DNA from: Owenia fusiformis
Taxonomy: Eukaryota > Annelida > Polychaeta > Sabellida > Oweniidae
NCBI GenBank assembly: GCA_903813345.2
Contig: CAIIXF020000002.1
Location: forward strand, 13,224,150 to 13,288,149
Reading direction: 5' to 3'
Length of the DNA: 64,000 bases
A program made the position numbers and the translations under genes. This document shows positions 22,018-33,971 of the stretch, piece after piece (within the stretch, counting starts at the first letter, position 1; each line of letters begins with the position of its first letter). The notes under the pieces are model-generated. The model was not told the origin of the DNA. It ran no database searches and saw nothing but the letters and a program-made list of their open reading frames with translations.

Positions 22018-22792
22018 TAGCCTAGGTTAAAAATAACGAAGTGTCTGGAGAACTTTAAATTTTAAGCCAAAATGCTAACATGGAACTTGGCCAATCTGAG
22101 AGGAAAAAAATATTGAAGATACTCTTTTAAGTCAAAATTCAGTTTTTCTACAGAAAATTGTATTAAATTTGTTAAATCAGTTGCTGAGGCCGGTGGAACA
22201 AATGCACTGAAAAGTTGATTTTTTAGTCATTTATTATATAGTCTCAGAGGAATTTAACATGGAAACCTTCAATCTTAAGAGGAAATATACATGGAAAAAA
22301 ATGCTCAAAATGGGGGTCTTTGGGGCGGCACATAGGTATTTAGAAGAATATTGGAGTGAACCCCTGGGTGCTTGGTCTTACACCTTCTCTGGTGAACCTA
22401 TGTTCAATATATGCATGGAGGTCCATTCCAAGTCGACGTTTGAACCTTCAAAAAGCCAAATTTAGACTGAGGATTGAAAAGGTTTTAAAAACTTTTATTT
22501 TTCTCTGTAGTCGACCGGAAGTAAATTTATGAGTCGAGTAAAAAGTGATAATGTTCTTTTTATGGAGTGGGGAAGTCAAAACAGCACTAATAGAAGTCAA
22601 AGTAAGCATTTAAAGATTATTTAGAACCATTTAAAATTAAATCGACAGCAAAATTGAATTGACTGAAATCTTTATAGGTTTTCTTCTTCATGTTCTTCGC
22701 GGACCTCAGAGAAGACACTTCCGGTTTAATAATCAGTGATTTTATCGATCAAAAAATATTTCTTTTTGAATTTGTCCGATATCTGCTAATAT
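22018..22792. other. Unassigned stretch
   Basis: No gene, splice-bounded exon or repeat that I can support. Confidence 0.5.
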
Positions 22793-23289
22793 CAGGCCTG
22801 TCAACTTGGGAACACCTAACATGAGTGACTTGGAAATGTTGAACACCTCCCCTCAAAATGTGGACACCTTGGTCCAAATCTGAACACCTTGATCCAAATT
22901 TTGAACACCTTGGTTTAAATTTTATTACATCTTGCCAAATTTTTAACACCTCAAATTTTTCGCGCTCGCTACGCTCGCGTTTCAAACATCCATCAACAGG
23001 GGGGGGGGGTAGGTGCGAAAATTCTCGAACGGAATGCGTGACATATACGTAATTCGCGTGAAAAAAAGTCCGAACGAAATGCGTACATTTTTTTCCGGCG
23101 TTCGTATTTTTCCTGTGTAGACGATCTTTTTTAGAAATTTTTCTACAGAAACATTTTTGCTTGACAATTACCAGGTAAAATGCGTATTTGCGTGACATTT
23201 TCTGTCACGCAAAAATAACTGGCGTGACTTCAAATTCTTCAGCAAATGCGTGACAAATACGCAAATTGCGGGACAGTTGACAGGCCTGT
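22793..23289. mobile_element. CAGGCCTGTCAAC element, ~0.5 kb
   Basis: Perfect 14-bp termini CAGGCCTGTCAACT in inverted orientation. The interior has AACACCTTGGTCCAAAT repeats, a poly-G tract (23000-23010) and CACGCA-rich text. It is the best-preserved relative of the outer element at 16318-19142, read on the opposite strand. No clear target duplication is seen (taatat against tctcta). Confidence 0.75.
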
Positions 23290-23329
23290 CTCTAGCAGAA
23301 TTGGCTATCAAAATGCTTAAGAGCCTTAA

Positions 23330-23895
23330 AATTTAAAGGTTGGATAAATAGTGCAGAGACGTATCCAACGATCATGGTCCTGGTGTCAAAATATATCGAA
23401 TTTTGAATATTTCATCAAGGCTAACATCTATTTTCATTAGCTGCCGATATTCACAATCACTGGCATCCTAATTCCCGGGAATCTTCTCCCGACATCGACA
23501 GAAAAAACGCTTTGAATATGGGCAGATTTGAGGTGTTTTAGTCTTAGATTTTTTTGATTTTTCTTCGTCATTGGATGAGATTAACTGCAAGAGTCGCCGG
23601 TAATAGACCGTCAACGGCAGTCATATCGGGTACCATGCATATATGCATGTTATACTGTAACATGCGGTCTTACCTATCTCAGCTGCAGCAAGAATTTTAA
23701 ATGGCGGAGATTTAGAAATGTTTCAAAAAACAAAATGCGGGATGTCCAACCTTTCAATTGCTTATTTAAAAGTCTATTTGCAAGTCTGATTGGTGGTATT
23801 CGTCGACAAGTGCATATATTTTAAGAAAATAGGTATGGCGAAGAAGACATTAGGCCAAACGTTGCACTAATAGCTCGGGAAAGGTAAAATGACTC
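23330..23895. repeat. Dispersed repeat, copy 2
   Basis: Same-orientation relative of 17855-18260. It contains TTTTAAGAAAATAGGTATGG (about 23819-23838). Confidence 0.6.
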
Positions 23896-23931
23896 CCAAA
23901 TTTCTTCTATAGTCTTTATTCAACCTTTAAG

Positions 23932-25809
23932 CACATGCTATCTATTGCAAGACTTACGCCTGCCACAACCGTCGCCATGTTAATCAGTGTTTTTAAGTAG
24001 CGCAAGGATCCTGCCATGACCGTGGTAGTGTTATCGTGTAAGCCTGGTATAACCGTGGCAGGCTGGTATAACCGTGACAACGCTGTATTATATTGCAACG
24101 CCTGTCATGACCCTGGAGGTGTTATCGTGGAAGCCTGGTGCGACCGTAGCCTTTATTGTGGTTAGCTGAGACCATCATAAAAATAGAATAGTAATTTTGA
24201 TTTTGACATGATTAAGGTAGTTAAACATCATGATCATAGTATTAAACTGTTTCAGAATTGTAATGACGATCACTTATCGTTAAGGATATTCCTGGCATTA
24301 TGTCATACATATTTACTAATCATTTCAATACATTATAACGGTCATAGTAGGACTAAGCCTAAATGTCTACATTACCACCCTCATACCTGGCCTTGCAATA
24401 CTATATTACATTGTCACGGTCATACCAGGCCTTGCAGTACTATGTTACATTGCCACGGTCATGCCAGGCTTTGCAGTACTATATTACATTGCCACGGTCA
24501 TGGCAGGCATTGCAATATAATACAGCATTGTCGCGGTTATACCAGGCTTTCACGATAAACAATTCAATTAAGTAGTAAGGTACAATTAAATGCTATGAAA
24601 AGTAACACAGCATATTGTCAAATGGAAATAAAGATAGGGGAAGTAACAAGCATGCAAATTAATTTACCCAGTCGGCAATTTTGAATGGCACTTCCTATGT
24701 AAACAAATATTTTTCAATCCCAAATTTTAACATACAGTCGAAATGTTGAAACATGCGCAGACCTCTATTTAGTGATATTTTCATTTCAAATATGGCGGCC
24801 AATCCAATGTCTGACGACCCTTACAAAGAATCTAGGCAGTTTGCATTTTTACCTCCTGTGAAATAACAAGTGGAATTTAGTAGTTGTTTTGTGTTTTATT
24901 ATCATTCTGCATTGTAATTCTATGTGATGTGGTGTTGAAATGTTAGCAGAAATACATATCCATACGATAATCGAGTGAATCAGATAATAGATTTTTCGAA
25001 AACCCGTCTCGTGCTAAGAGTGTAAAAACTTGTATTAACATGTTCAAAAGTGCCAATGTGCACATCAATGTCAAGCTAAATCAATGTTGTGTCTAAAACA
25101 GGTACCTGATCTACTCAAAACAGCTTGTCATTCACGTATACACGCTTAGCAAACACGGCGAAATGACCTGAATCTTGGAATTTCGTTCGAGAGCTAGTAA
25201 TGTTTGCTCCGGTCTTCGTCATAAGTGTTCATCAGACTTCACGCATGCGCAGGATAAAAACCATCAACCAATAAGGTTTATAAATCAATTTTGCGCATGC
25301 GCCTTACAACGGTAAAGAAATTCGTATTTATAAACGAACCAGTTTGAGATAACCCGATATCAGTCGGAGAAATCTGACGATCTACGAAACTCACTTCAAA
25401 AAATCAAATGCGGACTGACGGCGTATTCTACTATGTTTGGATCTAAGATTTTCAGTATAGATAAAGTCTTTTATGATCTTTCGAATGAGGTAAGTCTCTA
25501 GTTCGAAAGACAATCGTATCAACTTGAACAAAAGTTGAGTTTTGACTAAAAATTTTAACATGCGCAGAAGTCCCATTTTCGTTGTACCATATTGACTGCA
25601 TATGTGGGCTATAGTCTGAATATTTTCATTCCAAATTTCAAAAAAATTTCAGATTAGAGGATATAGATCTAGTCTAGTCATATATATATATAAAGGCCCA
25701 GAGGCGCATGAATGCACCTAGTCATGGCAGGATCCTTGCGCTACTTAAAAACACTGAATAACATGGTGACGGTTATGCCAGGCGTTAGTCTTGCAACAGA
25801 TAGGGTCTC
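23932..25809. mobile_element. Fold-back element with 39-bp tandem repeats
   Basis: Inverted ends at 23937-24020 and 25720-25805 share CTATCTRTTGCAAGACT and GTTTTTAAGTAGCGCAAGGA. A 39-bp unit containing CACGGTCATGCCAGG is repeated on the plus strand at 24375-24560 and in inverse at 23990-24160. A direct repeat, cctttaag (23924-23931, 25810-25817), may be the target duplication, but the outermost few bases of the arms match poorly. It is interrupted by 24735-25598. Confidence 0.75.
24735..25598. mobile_element. Non-autonomous TIR element, CAGTC family, copy 2
   Basis: An inverted copy of 6018-6838, nearly collinear over its length. The ends are CAGTCGAAATG and (reverse complement) CAGTCAATATGG. 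It is flanked by cata on each side (4 bp only; copy 1 has 5 bp). A 61-codon frame on the minus strand is not conserved as an ORF in copy 1. Confidence 0.85.
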
Positions 25810-25829
25810 CCTTTAAGGCTCTTTAACCG

Positions 25830-25915
25830 AAATGCTAAAGAACCTTAAAATTTAAGGCTCTTTAGCATTTTGGTTAGTATGTATCCAACAGACCGAATAT
25901 AATATTCGGTCTGTT
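25830..25915. repeat. Two adjacent short hairpins
   Basis: 25830-25871 folds as AAATGCTAAAGA.CCTTAAA against its complement. 25887-25915 is a perfect palindrome with 14-bp arms (AACAGACCGAATAT) and one central base. Confidence 0.9.
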
Positions 25916-26234
25916 ATGATTGATATATTTCCTGTGGAAATCGCGGTGATATTTTTTGCACATAAATTTCTCGTTTATTACAAGAATGTTCACCTTGAAA
26001 ATTGGTGAATATGTTGAAGAGATGTTCATCTTAAACTAGAAGCAAAAATATTTGTATAAGGCGGGTACAAGTTGATATAAAATAATGAAATGTTCAGACT
26101 CACCAAAACTTCAGGATGTGGTCATAAGTAGATCGCGAAATCAATGTCAAGGACGTTTGAGTTCACAAGATCCAAACGAGATATGCAAATTTCTGAACTT
26201 TGACAACACATGACCATTTGATTACCTCGGCCTT

Positions 26235-26779
26235 TTATCCCGTTCCCGGACTATAGTCCTGCACTGAGCGCATTCATTTGCCTGTACGATTACAACTTGG
26301 GAGAATTATCTACGCCCCTTACACTTAAGATACCTACCTCAATGCATTATAGAACTCAAGATGTAACTTCTAATATATTGGAACCGCCGATTGTCTGGGT
26401 ATATCGGCAGAACGGGAACATTTCTCTTTTTCATCGAGAGAGATTCCATCACTTTCCAAAATGGCGGTTGGATTTAAAAGGGGAATCCCCCGTTTGGCTG
26501 TCCCGGATGTAGCCCGGAAGTACCAATATGGAGGAATTTGACGGTTGAAATTAGTTAAATGTTACACGCAAATATTGCGATCAAAAACGAAAATGTCTTC
26601 GTTCTGCCGATAAACCCAGACAATTGTGGATTCAACTACACGAAAAGAATGCTAAATTACCAAGGAATCTATTGAAGTAGGTATCTGAAGTGTAAGATCA
26701 GTAAAAAATTCTCCCATGTTGTAATCGCACAGGCAAAAGATTGAGATGTTCACAGGACCATAGTCCGGGAACGGGATAA
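26235..26779. mobile_element. Hairpin MITE, TTATCCCG family, copy 1 (intact)
   Basis: The termini TTATCCCGTTCCCGGACTAT are inverted at both ends, and weaker inverted similarity runs through most of the 545 bp. It is flanked by the exact 8-bp duplication tcggcctt (26227-26234, 26780-26787). Eight-bp duplication fits hAT or P-type elements; the terminal sequence did not let me choose. A 71-codon frame inside is not preserved in copy 2. Confidence 0.92.
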
Positions 26780-26787
26780 TCGGCCTT

Positions 26788-27271
26788 CTTCATGAATATT
26801 TGCGCTCTATTTACTATAAATGAAGAAAATTAATCGGGATAATGATAATAAATGACTAGATCTAATAAATTCCCGCACAAATGGAATTTATCAGTACGCT
26901 TTCGTGATGTTGCTCCGTCCGCTCCACGTGTTATTTGTTTACAAATAGACTGACGTCACTGGCTAAATCTCGTTTATCGTGAGAATTGGCATTGCCAAAA
27001 TGGCTTGACTTAATCAATGGCTTCGCTACAAGAAGCGTCTGTACATTTTATGAATATCTTCAGTAAGAGGACAATATACGAAAAAATAATATTGTAAGTT
27101 CTTTATAAGGTAATCATTTTATCATTAAACAAACTTATTTGTAACATTTATACAACACCACATTTTACAAAAGGTGACTTACAGTCTGAATATTTATTCA
27201 GACGAAGGATACAGTCTAGCATTTTGGTAACCCATTTGGCTAGAGAGTCTTAAATTTAAGGCTCTCAAGGC
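26788..27271. other. Unassigned stretch
   Basis: No gene. 27210-27270 repeats the motif around 25830 (CTTAAATTTAAGGCTCT). Confidence 0.5.
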
Positions 27272-27340
27272 CACCCTACACATAGAGCGCCCGCAATATT
27301 ACTACGCTGGCTGCATTGGAAGAGACTATCTGGCTATTTC
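27272..27340 (+). repeat. Left arm of a distant inverted repeat
   Basis: Matches the reverse complement of 32527-32597 (CCTACACATAGAGCGC, ACTACGCTGGCTGCATT, GAGACTATCTGGCTATTTC), about 70 bp with few differences, 5.2 kb apart. Confidence 0.85.
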
Positions 27341-27825
27341 AAACATGGCTGAAGAGAGTTAAGTTTTCTTTCCAACATTTTGATTGTTTTTCAAGCTGTA
27401 TACCAGCGATTATTGAATTTCTTAAAAGAATGATATTCAAAGTACCTATGTTTGACAGCTTACTATAAAACACCGACCTATTGGCATGTGCTGCTGAGAT
27501 AAAAACAAATTCCAAAAAACCGCCAAATCATTTCCATTTATTTCTTCCTCTCGATCAACTGCTAAGCTACCAATTATCCAGGTAAGCTGACAATTGAACG
27601 ATGATGACCCCATCCACCATCTATGCATGTAATTAGATCCTAAAATAGCCCGAATTTGTTACAGTACAAGTCCTAAGTAGAACTCTGCCGAAAATTTAGG
27701 AGAGGACTACGACGGTTGAGTATTTTATGATTCTAATGCATACTAAAATGTTTTCATTTTATTTCTGACTAGGATTCGAATGTTACTAGTATTGCAACAC
27801 AAACAGGAGATGTACGAAATTTACA

Positions 27826-27999
27826 GATATGATTCATCACCTACTTGAAATACACCCAGATGATGAATTAAAGCTCAGAAAAATTAGCAGGATCAATAAC
27901 AATATAAGAATAACAACAAGTAATTTCTCCAGAATTATACCAAGTGCAGTGACAAACGCAAATAAGAGAATAATCATTGATAGCGATGAATATATGCAA
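27826..27999 (+). CDS. Short unrecognised ORF (57 codons)
   Basis: ATG at 27831 followed by IHHLLEIHPDDELKLRKISR and ending IIIDSDEYMQ before TAA. The frame is open about 14 codons upstream of the ATG. The composition is protein-like, not low-complexity. There are no flanking splice sites I trust and no known domain. It may be an exon or chance. Confidence 0.2.
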
Positions 28000-28790
28000 T
28001 AAGTGTGATTAATGAAAATAAAATGAAATGTTCAAAAATTCAAAATTCAACCCCAATAAAATGTCAATCTGATTTAAAAACACATGAAATTCAATACAAT
28101 GAAATGACAACTGAAATTGAATGCAGTAAATCCTCCAATGGAATGGAGACTGTCCAGATTCAAGATGAAACAACTGATTTCAGTTGGGGTACAGTACTAT
28201 GCTAGTGCTTTCCTTAACTGGTCATCCAACTATTGTCAGGCCCATATATAGGGACTTGATAGAAGTCCCTTTGACCAATGATTATTGCAAACTTACTCAG
28301 TATTTGAGGATTTTTAGGAACTTTAATTTAAGTGTTAGAGTCCCCCTGGAGAAGTTTGGGAAATAAAGCATGTCAGTTTACATCATTTTTAGCTGTGTGA
28401 ACGTATTGAATTCTCCATCCAGCTGGAAAGAAGCAGTAGATTATTAAGTGACATCCGTCTGTCCGTCCATCCTTCCATCGTCAACAGTTGTGGCACTAAG
28501 AGACAAATGCAATATCCATTCATATTTTGTTATGCACACAAGTGACATACCCTATACCGTACATGTATGTATATCCAGAATATCTCTTTGGAAATAAGTC
28601 ACTTAATATCATGTATGGTACAGCAAAATAATCCGTTTAGGTGTATATAGCATCACTGTCAACTGAAGGTCCAAGGTCATGGCCAAAGTAAAGAGTTACA
28701 CTTGAAAAAAGGTCATTATTGTTTAAAATGTTAATTACCAGTGCAAAAATTGTTTACAGAGTTCGACACTTGTATATATATATTTTATGC
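28000..28790. other. Unassigned stretch with a TCCGTCCATCC motif
   Basis: At 28450-28490 a GTCCGTCCATCC tract resembles the pyrimidine-rich starts of molluscan repeats; otherwise nothing is named. Confidence 0.4.
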
Positions 28791-28860
28791 ACATACACTG
28801 TGGCTAGTCGATCTATGTGGATGCAGTCAGGCACATGTAATGTTTCTTGAGTACCCGCCT
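28791..28860 (+). repeat. Arm of a second distant inverted repeat
   Basis: CTGTGGCTAGTCGATCTATG and the following GGATGCAGTCA match the reverse complement of 31795-31855. A weaker match continues through the GAGTAC region. Confidence 0.85.
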
Positions 28861-30266
28861 CTGTACTTTTCAATTGAAGAATTTTGCACTTCTGTTTAAA
28901 TAATCTATATTTACTCATCCGTGTATATCATACTTCATTGATTTACAAAACCAAAGCTACCCTATAAACACACATTCTCTGATATTTTTACGGAGAATAG
29001 ATAACTCAAACGAGTTCACTCGACCAGTTTTATCATCTCGCTCATAGCTGTGAGAAGGTATGTATAATTTGCCATAGGTTTACCTTGTAATGGGGAATAA
29101 AAAATTCAAGTAATATAATTATTTCACATACACAAATATGTCTGTGGGAAGTAAAATACAAATACAATGCGTTCTATAATATTTTTGGAGTTATGGTATG
29201 AAATATCAGCTTTAAAAAGCAATTTAATTATGATGTATCATGTGGATTAGTAGACGTTCTGATTGGATTCATTGAACAGACTGGCTAGGTTTCAATTGAA
29301 TCATTTTGAATGTGTGTATTTTTAATATTTCATCCACAGTGTCCGAAAACAATAATAATGCTATATTGGTAATTGGAAAAATTCCACTTACCACGATTTC
29401 AAAAAATTGTAAATAGATAATACTATTCTTGAATGATGGTCATTTGTTTCAAGGAATCTGGAGGCTCGTTCAGCTGAGCTGACAAAATCATCAAGATTTA
29501 CGGATGGTCCATCTGTTGGCTGCTCATTGTCACCTTCAAGGAATGTTAATGGCTCTGAAACTGGTAGCCTTGCCCAAGTCGGTATTTAATTACTTATCTG
29601 ATCTTGAATTATTACCACCGTGTACAATCCAATGTATCATCGCTGATCTTATGCTAAGTTATTCAGCGGTTCCGAGATTCCCATAATACCTAGGCTACCT
29701 AAGGGTATCGCAAAACCATATTGATTGACATTCAGGCTGATTGACCAATCAAAACGTTATCAGGTTGATCTGCATAAAAAAAGCAAACTACCCGTCTAGG
29801 ACTTGAAATTCAATGATCTGATCGAGTGTTTCTTGAGAGTTACAATATATTATGTTATTAAATGTACATTGGAATGTAAGCAGTCATTAATACTCGTCTA
29901 AATGAAATCATGCAATTCAATGTTGATTCAAAATCAAAACTGAATTCGCGATGGAAATGCACGAAGACCTAGTCAGGCAATGTAGGGCCGTCGTTGATTT
30001 GTCAAATTTTACCGACAAAAACATTGGGTCGGTAAAGCACATGGCTTTCTCTTGGGTACAAGGCGGACATAATAGAAATCAAGATAAGTAAAATAGACCG
30101 ACTTTGGCAAGGCTATGAAACTTGATTTGTTGGTATTCCAGTGGGTCGATGGGTCTTTTGCTCTGAATTCACTTCATTAGCGTACCTAATTTCAACATTT
30201 TCATTGTCATCATTACATGTTATGGACCCGTTTTTCAAATTAACAGTATCAGCGATAAAACCATAG
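28861..30266. other. Unassigned stretch
   Basis: No gene or repeat supported. The open frame at 29504-29686 lacks splice context or a known domain. Confidence 0.45.
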
Positions 30267-31335
30267 TTTTTGGCTCACACAGTGAGACTATGGGATCGAC
30301 CAGGCGTCCGTCCGTTGGTCCGTCCGTCCGTCCGTCCGTCCGTCCGTTGGTCCGTCCATCTGTCAACATTGGCTGCACAAATTAAAACTGCTATTCGGAT
30401 TGAGTCATTTCCACATTCATTTTATGCATATCCATAATGTCTATTTAACTTATCATCGCCATTTCCCAAGTTCGCCCGGTTTCCGAGAAATTGCTGATTT
30501 TTAAATTTCGAGAAAAATCGATTTGATGATAGCCTTATAGAAAGTCAAGAGAAGTGAAGAAAAGATTGAAAAAATACCAGTCCATTTCCATGTCCAGGTC
30601 CAGGTCCAAGTCAAGGTCCAGTTCAGGTCCAAGTCCAGATCTGGGTGTAATCAGGTTTAAACCAGGTCAAAGGTCAAGAACTAGGTCAAATCCAATACTT
30701 TGTCATTTTTTTCAATTTTCTCAGTCGTCCTTGAATATTTTTGCTCCGTTTTTTTTAATCATGTTACTTGGAAAAAAAAGCTAATCCCTACAGGCAAGTT
30801 GTTTTTGATCACTCTTACCGTTTTTGAGAAAAGGCATCCGAAAAGTAGGTCACAATAAAAAGTTCTTGGAATTAAATTCAAGTTATGAAATATGTGTAAA
30901 ATTGTCCAAGGAATCCGAATCTGCAAACCAGATTTTGATCCGACTTCCAGTTCGGAAGTTATGGCATTTTGAAATCTCAAAAATCGCTATTTTGGTATCC
31001 CGTGTTAAGTCAATGGGGCTTGAGAAAATTATCAATTGTAACAACACAACACTAGATACAGCTCGGATGCAGCCAACTTAATAAGAATCTACAATAGAAG
31101 CCGTCCCTCAAAATCTACTTTCCTTCAAAATTTGAACACTAAAAGGCCTAGGTCAAAATCTAGGTCAAATTCATAGTTTTTCTTTTGACTACAACAAATC
31201 ATATCTGAACCAACAACAAAGGACTCATCTTTAATTGATCTCATATTTACCAATACTTTTGTTTGTAAATCAGGATATACATTCCTCTGTAGGTTCTACA
31301 CTGTGTGAGCACAGGACCGTGGGTCCTTTATTTCA
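30267..31335. mobile_element. Probable non-autonomous molluscan repeat (CACACAGTGAG type)
   Basis: Starts TTGGCTCACACAGTGAGACT, followed by a (GTCC)n tract (30306-30358), and ends ACACTGTGTGAGCACAGGAC then GTGGGTCC. Interior 30580-30690 is a degenerate (GGTCCA)n tract. Start and end motifs of this kind recur in bivalve genomes (from memory), which is one reason to place the organism there. The ends TCACACAGTG/CACTGTGTGA are inverted. Confidence 0.6.
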
Positions 31336-31794
31336 TCTGTAATGGCATTTTCCAGTTGATGGGTTTATATATAGTATTTTCAATTTTTCATGAGGGTGCC
31401 TTTAGACTACTTGTAATGGGGTGGCTAATTACTTTACTGAATGAGGAATGTTTATCCAAACAATGAATACAAAGAAAATCTGGCCAGTTGTCCATCAGTA
31501 AATAAATCATCATGATAAAAGTATAATTTATTAAAGCATCCATTTGTTACCGTTCTGAATCCAAATGATACATAGGTGCATCCATTTTATACATGTATGT
31601 TGACGTTTACGAAATGTTTTTCAAATATCTTCCCTATAACAGGAATATGGTAGCTCAAACTTTCACACATTGTCATACTATGTATATTGAATATGTGTGC
31701 AAGATTTCAAGTCACAATGTTAAGTAGAAACTCTGAGATCACTTACCTCGATTTGCTGTCATATTTTTGCAATGATCCCATTCCCTATAATGTA
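31336..31794. other. Unassigned stretch
   Basis: Nothing supported. Confidence 0.5.
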
Positions 31795-31858
31795 CGCGAG
31801 TACCCACGATACATTATATATAAATGACTGCATCCACATAGATCGACTAGCCACAGTG
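31795..31858 (-). repeat. Partner arm of 28791-28860
   Basis: GACTGCATCCACATAGATCG then ACTAGCCACAGTG is the exact inverse of the left arm core. Confidence 0.85.
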
Positions 31859-32526
31859 ACATAAGTAACTTTCTTTGGATAGGCCTACATTGCAATCAAA
31901 TATTTATTGGTAAAATTTCATGACATATCAAACACTGCTCAAGATCAAATGCTACCCTCCCAGGTCTACCCTTGTATAAAAGTTCGAAATTTTATAACAA
32001 TTTGATATTATAGTGAGTTATTCCACAGTCTATAGTATGTGCTTTTGATACACATGAGCACTGGATCTGTGGCCAGAACTGTGGTCGATATTTGAGCATC
32101 TTTCAAGTTGTAGTGTTAGTCCCAAGAGGTTGTATTGACACGCGTAGTCCTCTCATCCAAAAATTTGATCTCGGTATTTCAAATGAAGTTTCCTCAGGAA
32201 AAATAATGGTAAAATTCTTCAAAATAATATCAATGATGCAAAATATGTTAGGAATGTATATACTACTCTCATAATACTTCAGTTAACGTGATAATACATG
32301 TATAATATGAGGATATTGAGATTCTTTAAGGGAAACTTCGCGGTAACTTTCTGAATTATCAACTTTACATTGTATTTTATTCATTAAGTAGACAAACTTT
32401 CCTATATTTTTGTCATATTTCTTCAATTAAGTGTATACAATATGGTTTGCCACCCATGTAAGATACATTAACATCTTAGATAAGTCAGTAGGTGCTTCCA
32501 AAAAGTAAACCATGAGAAAGAAGTTG
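31859..32526. other. Unassigned stretch
   Basis: No gene or repeat supported. Confidence 0.5.
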
Positions 32527-32597
32527 AGAAATAGCCAGATAGTCTCTTCAAATGCAGCCAGCGTAGTAATTTGCTCGCGCTCTATGTGTAGGGTGAA
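32527..32597 (-). repeat. Partner arm of 27272-27340
   Basis: Reverse complement of the left arm. Its right edge overlaps the 8-bp target duplication of the adjoining MITE, so the MITE landed on the edge of this repeat. Confidence 0.85.
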
Positions 32598-32599
32598 GG

Positions 32600-33963
32600 T
32601 TATCCCGTTCCCGGACAATGGTCCTGTGAACATCTCAATCTTTTGCCTGTGCGATTACAACATGGGAGAATTTTTTACTGATCTTACACTTCAGATACCT
32701 ACTTCAATAGATTCCGTGGTAATTTAGCATTCTTTTCGTGTAGTTGAATCCACAATTGTCTGGGTTTATCGGCAGAACGAAGACATTTTCGTTTTTGATC
32801 GCAATATTTGCGTGTAACATTTAACTTATTTCAACCGTCAAATTCCTCCATATTGGTACTTCCGGGCTACATCCGGGACAGCCAAACGGGGGATTCCCCT
32901 TTTAAATCCAACCGCCATTTTGAAAAGTGATGGAATCTCTCTCGATGAAAAAGAGAAAATGTTCTCGTTCTGCCGATATACCCAGACAATCGGCGGTTCC
33001 AATATCATAGGCTAAGGGTTAAGTAATAGTAAGCTGTATATAGAAGAGACAGGTCAACAATTAGGATTGAAAATTTTTTCAAAAACTTGCCGTCTTGGTA
33101 CGAGTTCTCCTTACTGATATCGAGTCGTACCACCAAATCTCCCAAGAATCTTCTCCAAAGTGTTTTTGAAACGTAGATTGTTGAATATTTCAAATCTATA
33201 TCCTAACTCTTCGATAAGACAGCATAAAAAAACACCAACTGTACGAACCTGCAATTGCCCGGCAAGTTGAAACTTCCGGACACATGGAAAGATTGAATCT
33301 TGTAACGATTGATTTGATTGGTTGTAATTAGAAGTTTAAAATTCCAAGAAAAATGGGTTTAAAAATATATTATATGAATCAGATGTTTTGATAAATAATT
33401 ATTAAGTAAACCTTTTATAGTTTTGTACACTTTAATTGATTGTTATTTCTAGAAAATGAATTACATTTTAGAGAACCAGATAGGTGTCACTGGCGGCGGT
33501 TAGCAGGAACCAATCAAATTCCTTGTTTCAAACTTCCATTCATGATTCAACACGGAAATCCGGGTAACTTGCCAGGCAATTGTAGGTTTTCAGAATATCT
33601 CGCCTCAAGACGGCTTTATTCACTCTATATCACTTGAATGTGGTTGATTCATAGGTAAGAATTGCAAACTATCAATTTTGGATCAACTCTGCATTGTTTT
33701 TTGAAAATTATACACAAATAATGTTAAAATCGCCATGTTAACAAGTGGCCTAAATCCTAGTTGTTGACCTGTCTCTTCTTTATACAGCTTACTATTACTT
33801 AACCCTTAACCTATGTCCAATATATTAGAAGTTACATCTTGAGTTCTATAATGCATTGAGGTAGGTATCTTAAGTGTAAGGGGCGTAGATAATTCTCCCA
33901 AGTTGTAATAGTACAGGCAAATGAATGCGATCAGTGCAGGACTATAGTCCGGGAACGGGATAA
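32600..33963. mobile_element. Hairpin MITE, TTATCCCG family, copy 2 (interrupted)
   Basis: Same termini as 26235-26779 but opposite internal orientation. It is flanked by the exact 8-bp duplication ggtgaagg (32592-32599, 33964-33971). It is broken by an 810-bp insertion at 33006-33815; removing that and one 8-bp repeat restores collinearity with copy 1. Confidence 0.93.
33006..33815. mobile_element. TIR element CATAGG(C/T)TAAGGG with 8-bp TSD
   Basis: Inverted ends of about 50 bp (CATAGGYTAAGGGTTAAGTA outward; then GAGACAGGTCAACAA). Exact 8-bp duplication tccaatat (32998-33005, 33816-33823), confirmed by the empty site in MITE copy 1. Eight-bp duplication suggests hAT or P-like. No transposase. 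Confidence 0.92.
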
Positions 33964-33971
33964 GGTGAAGG

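Noticed and set aside
24208-24575. His/Cys-rich frames HCHGHTRPCS / QALQYYITLP
   Set aside because: Read from the 39-bp tandem repeat; both frames stay open only because 39 is a multiple of three.
30580-30690. Arg/Ser-rich frame (SRSRSKSRSSS)
   Set aside because: Read from a degenerate (GGTCCA)n tract; low complexity.
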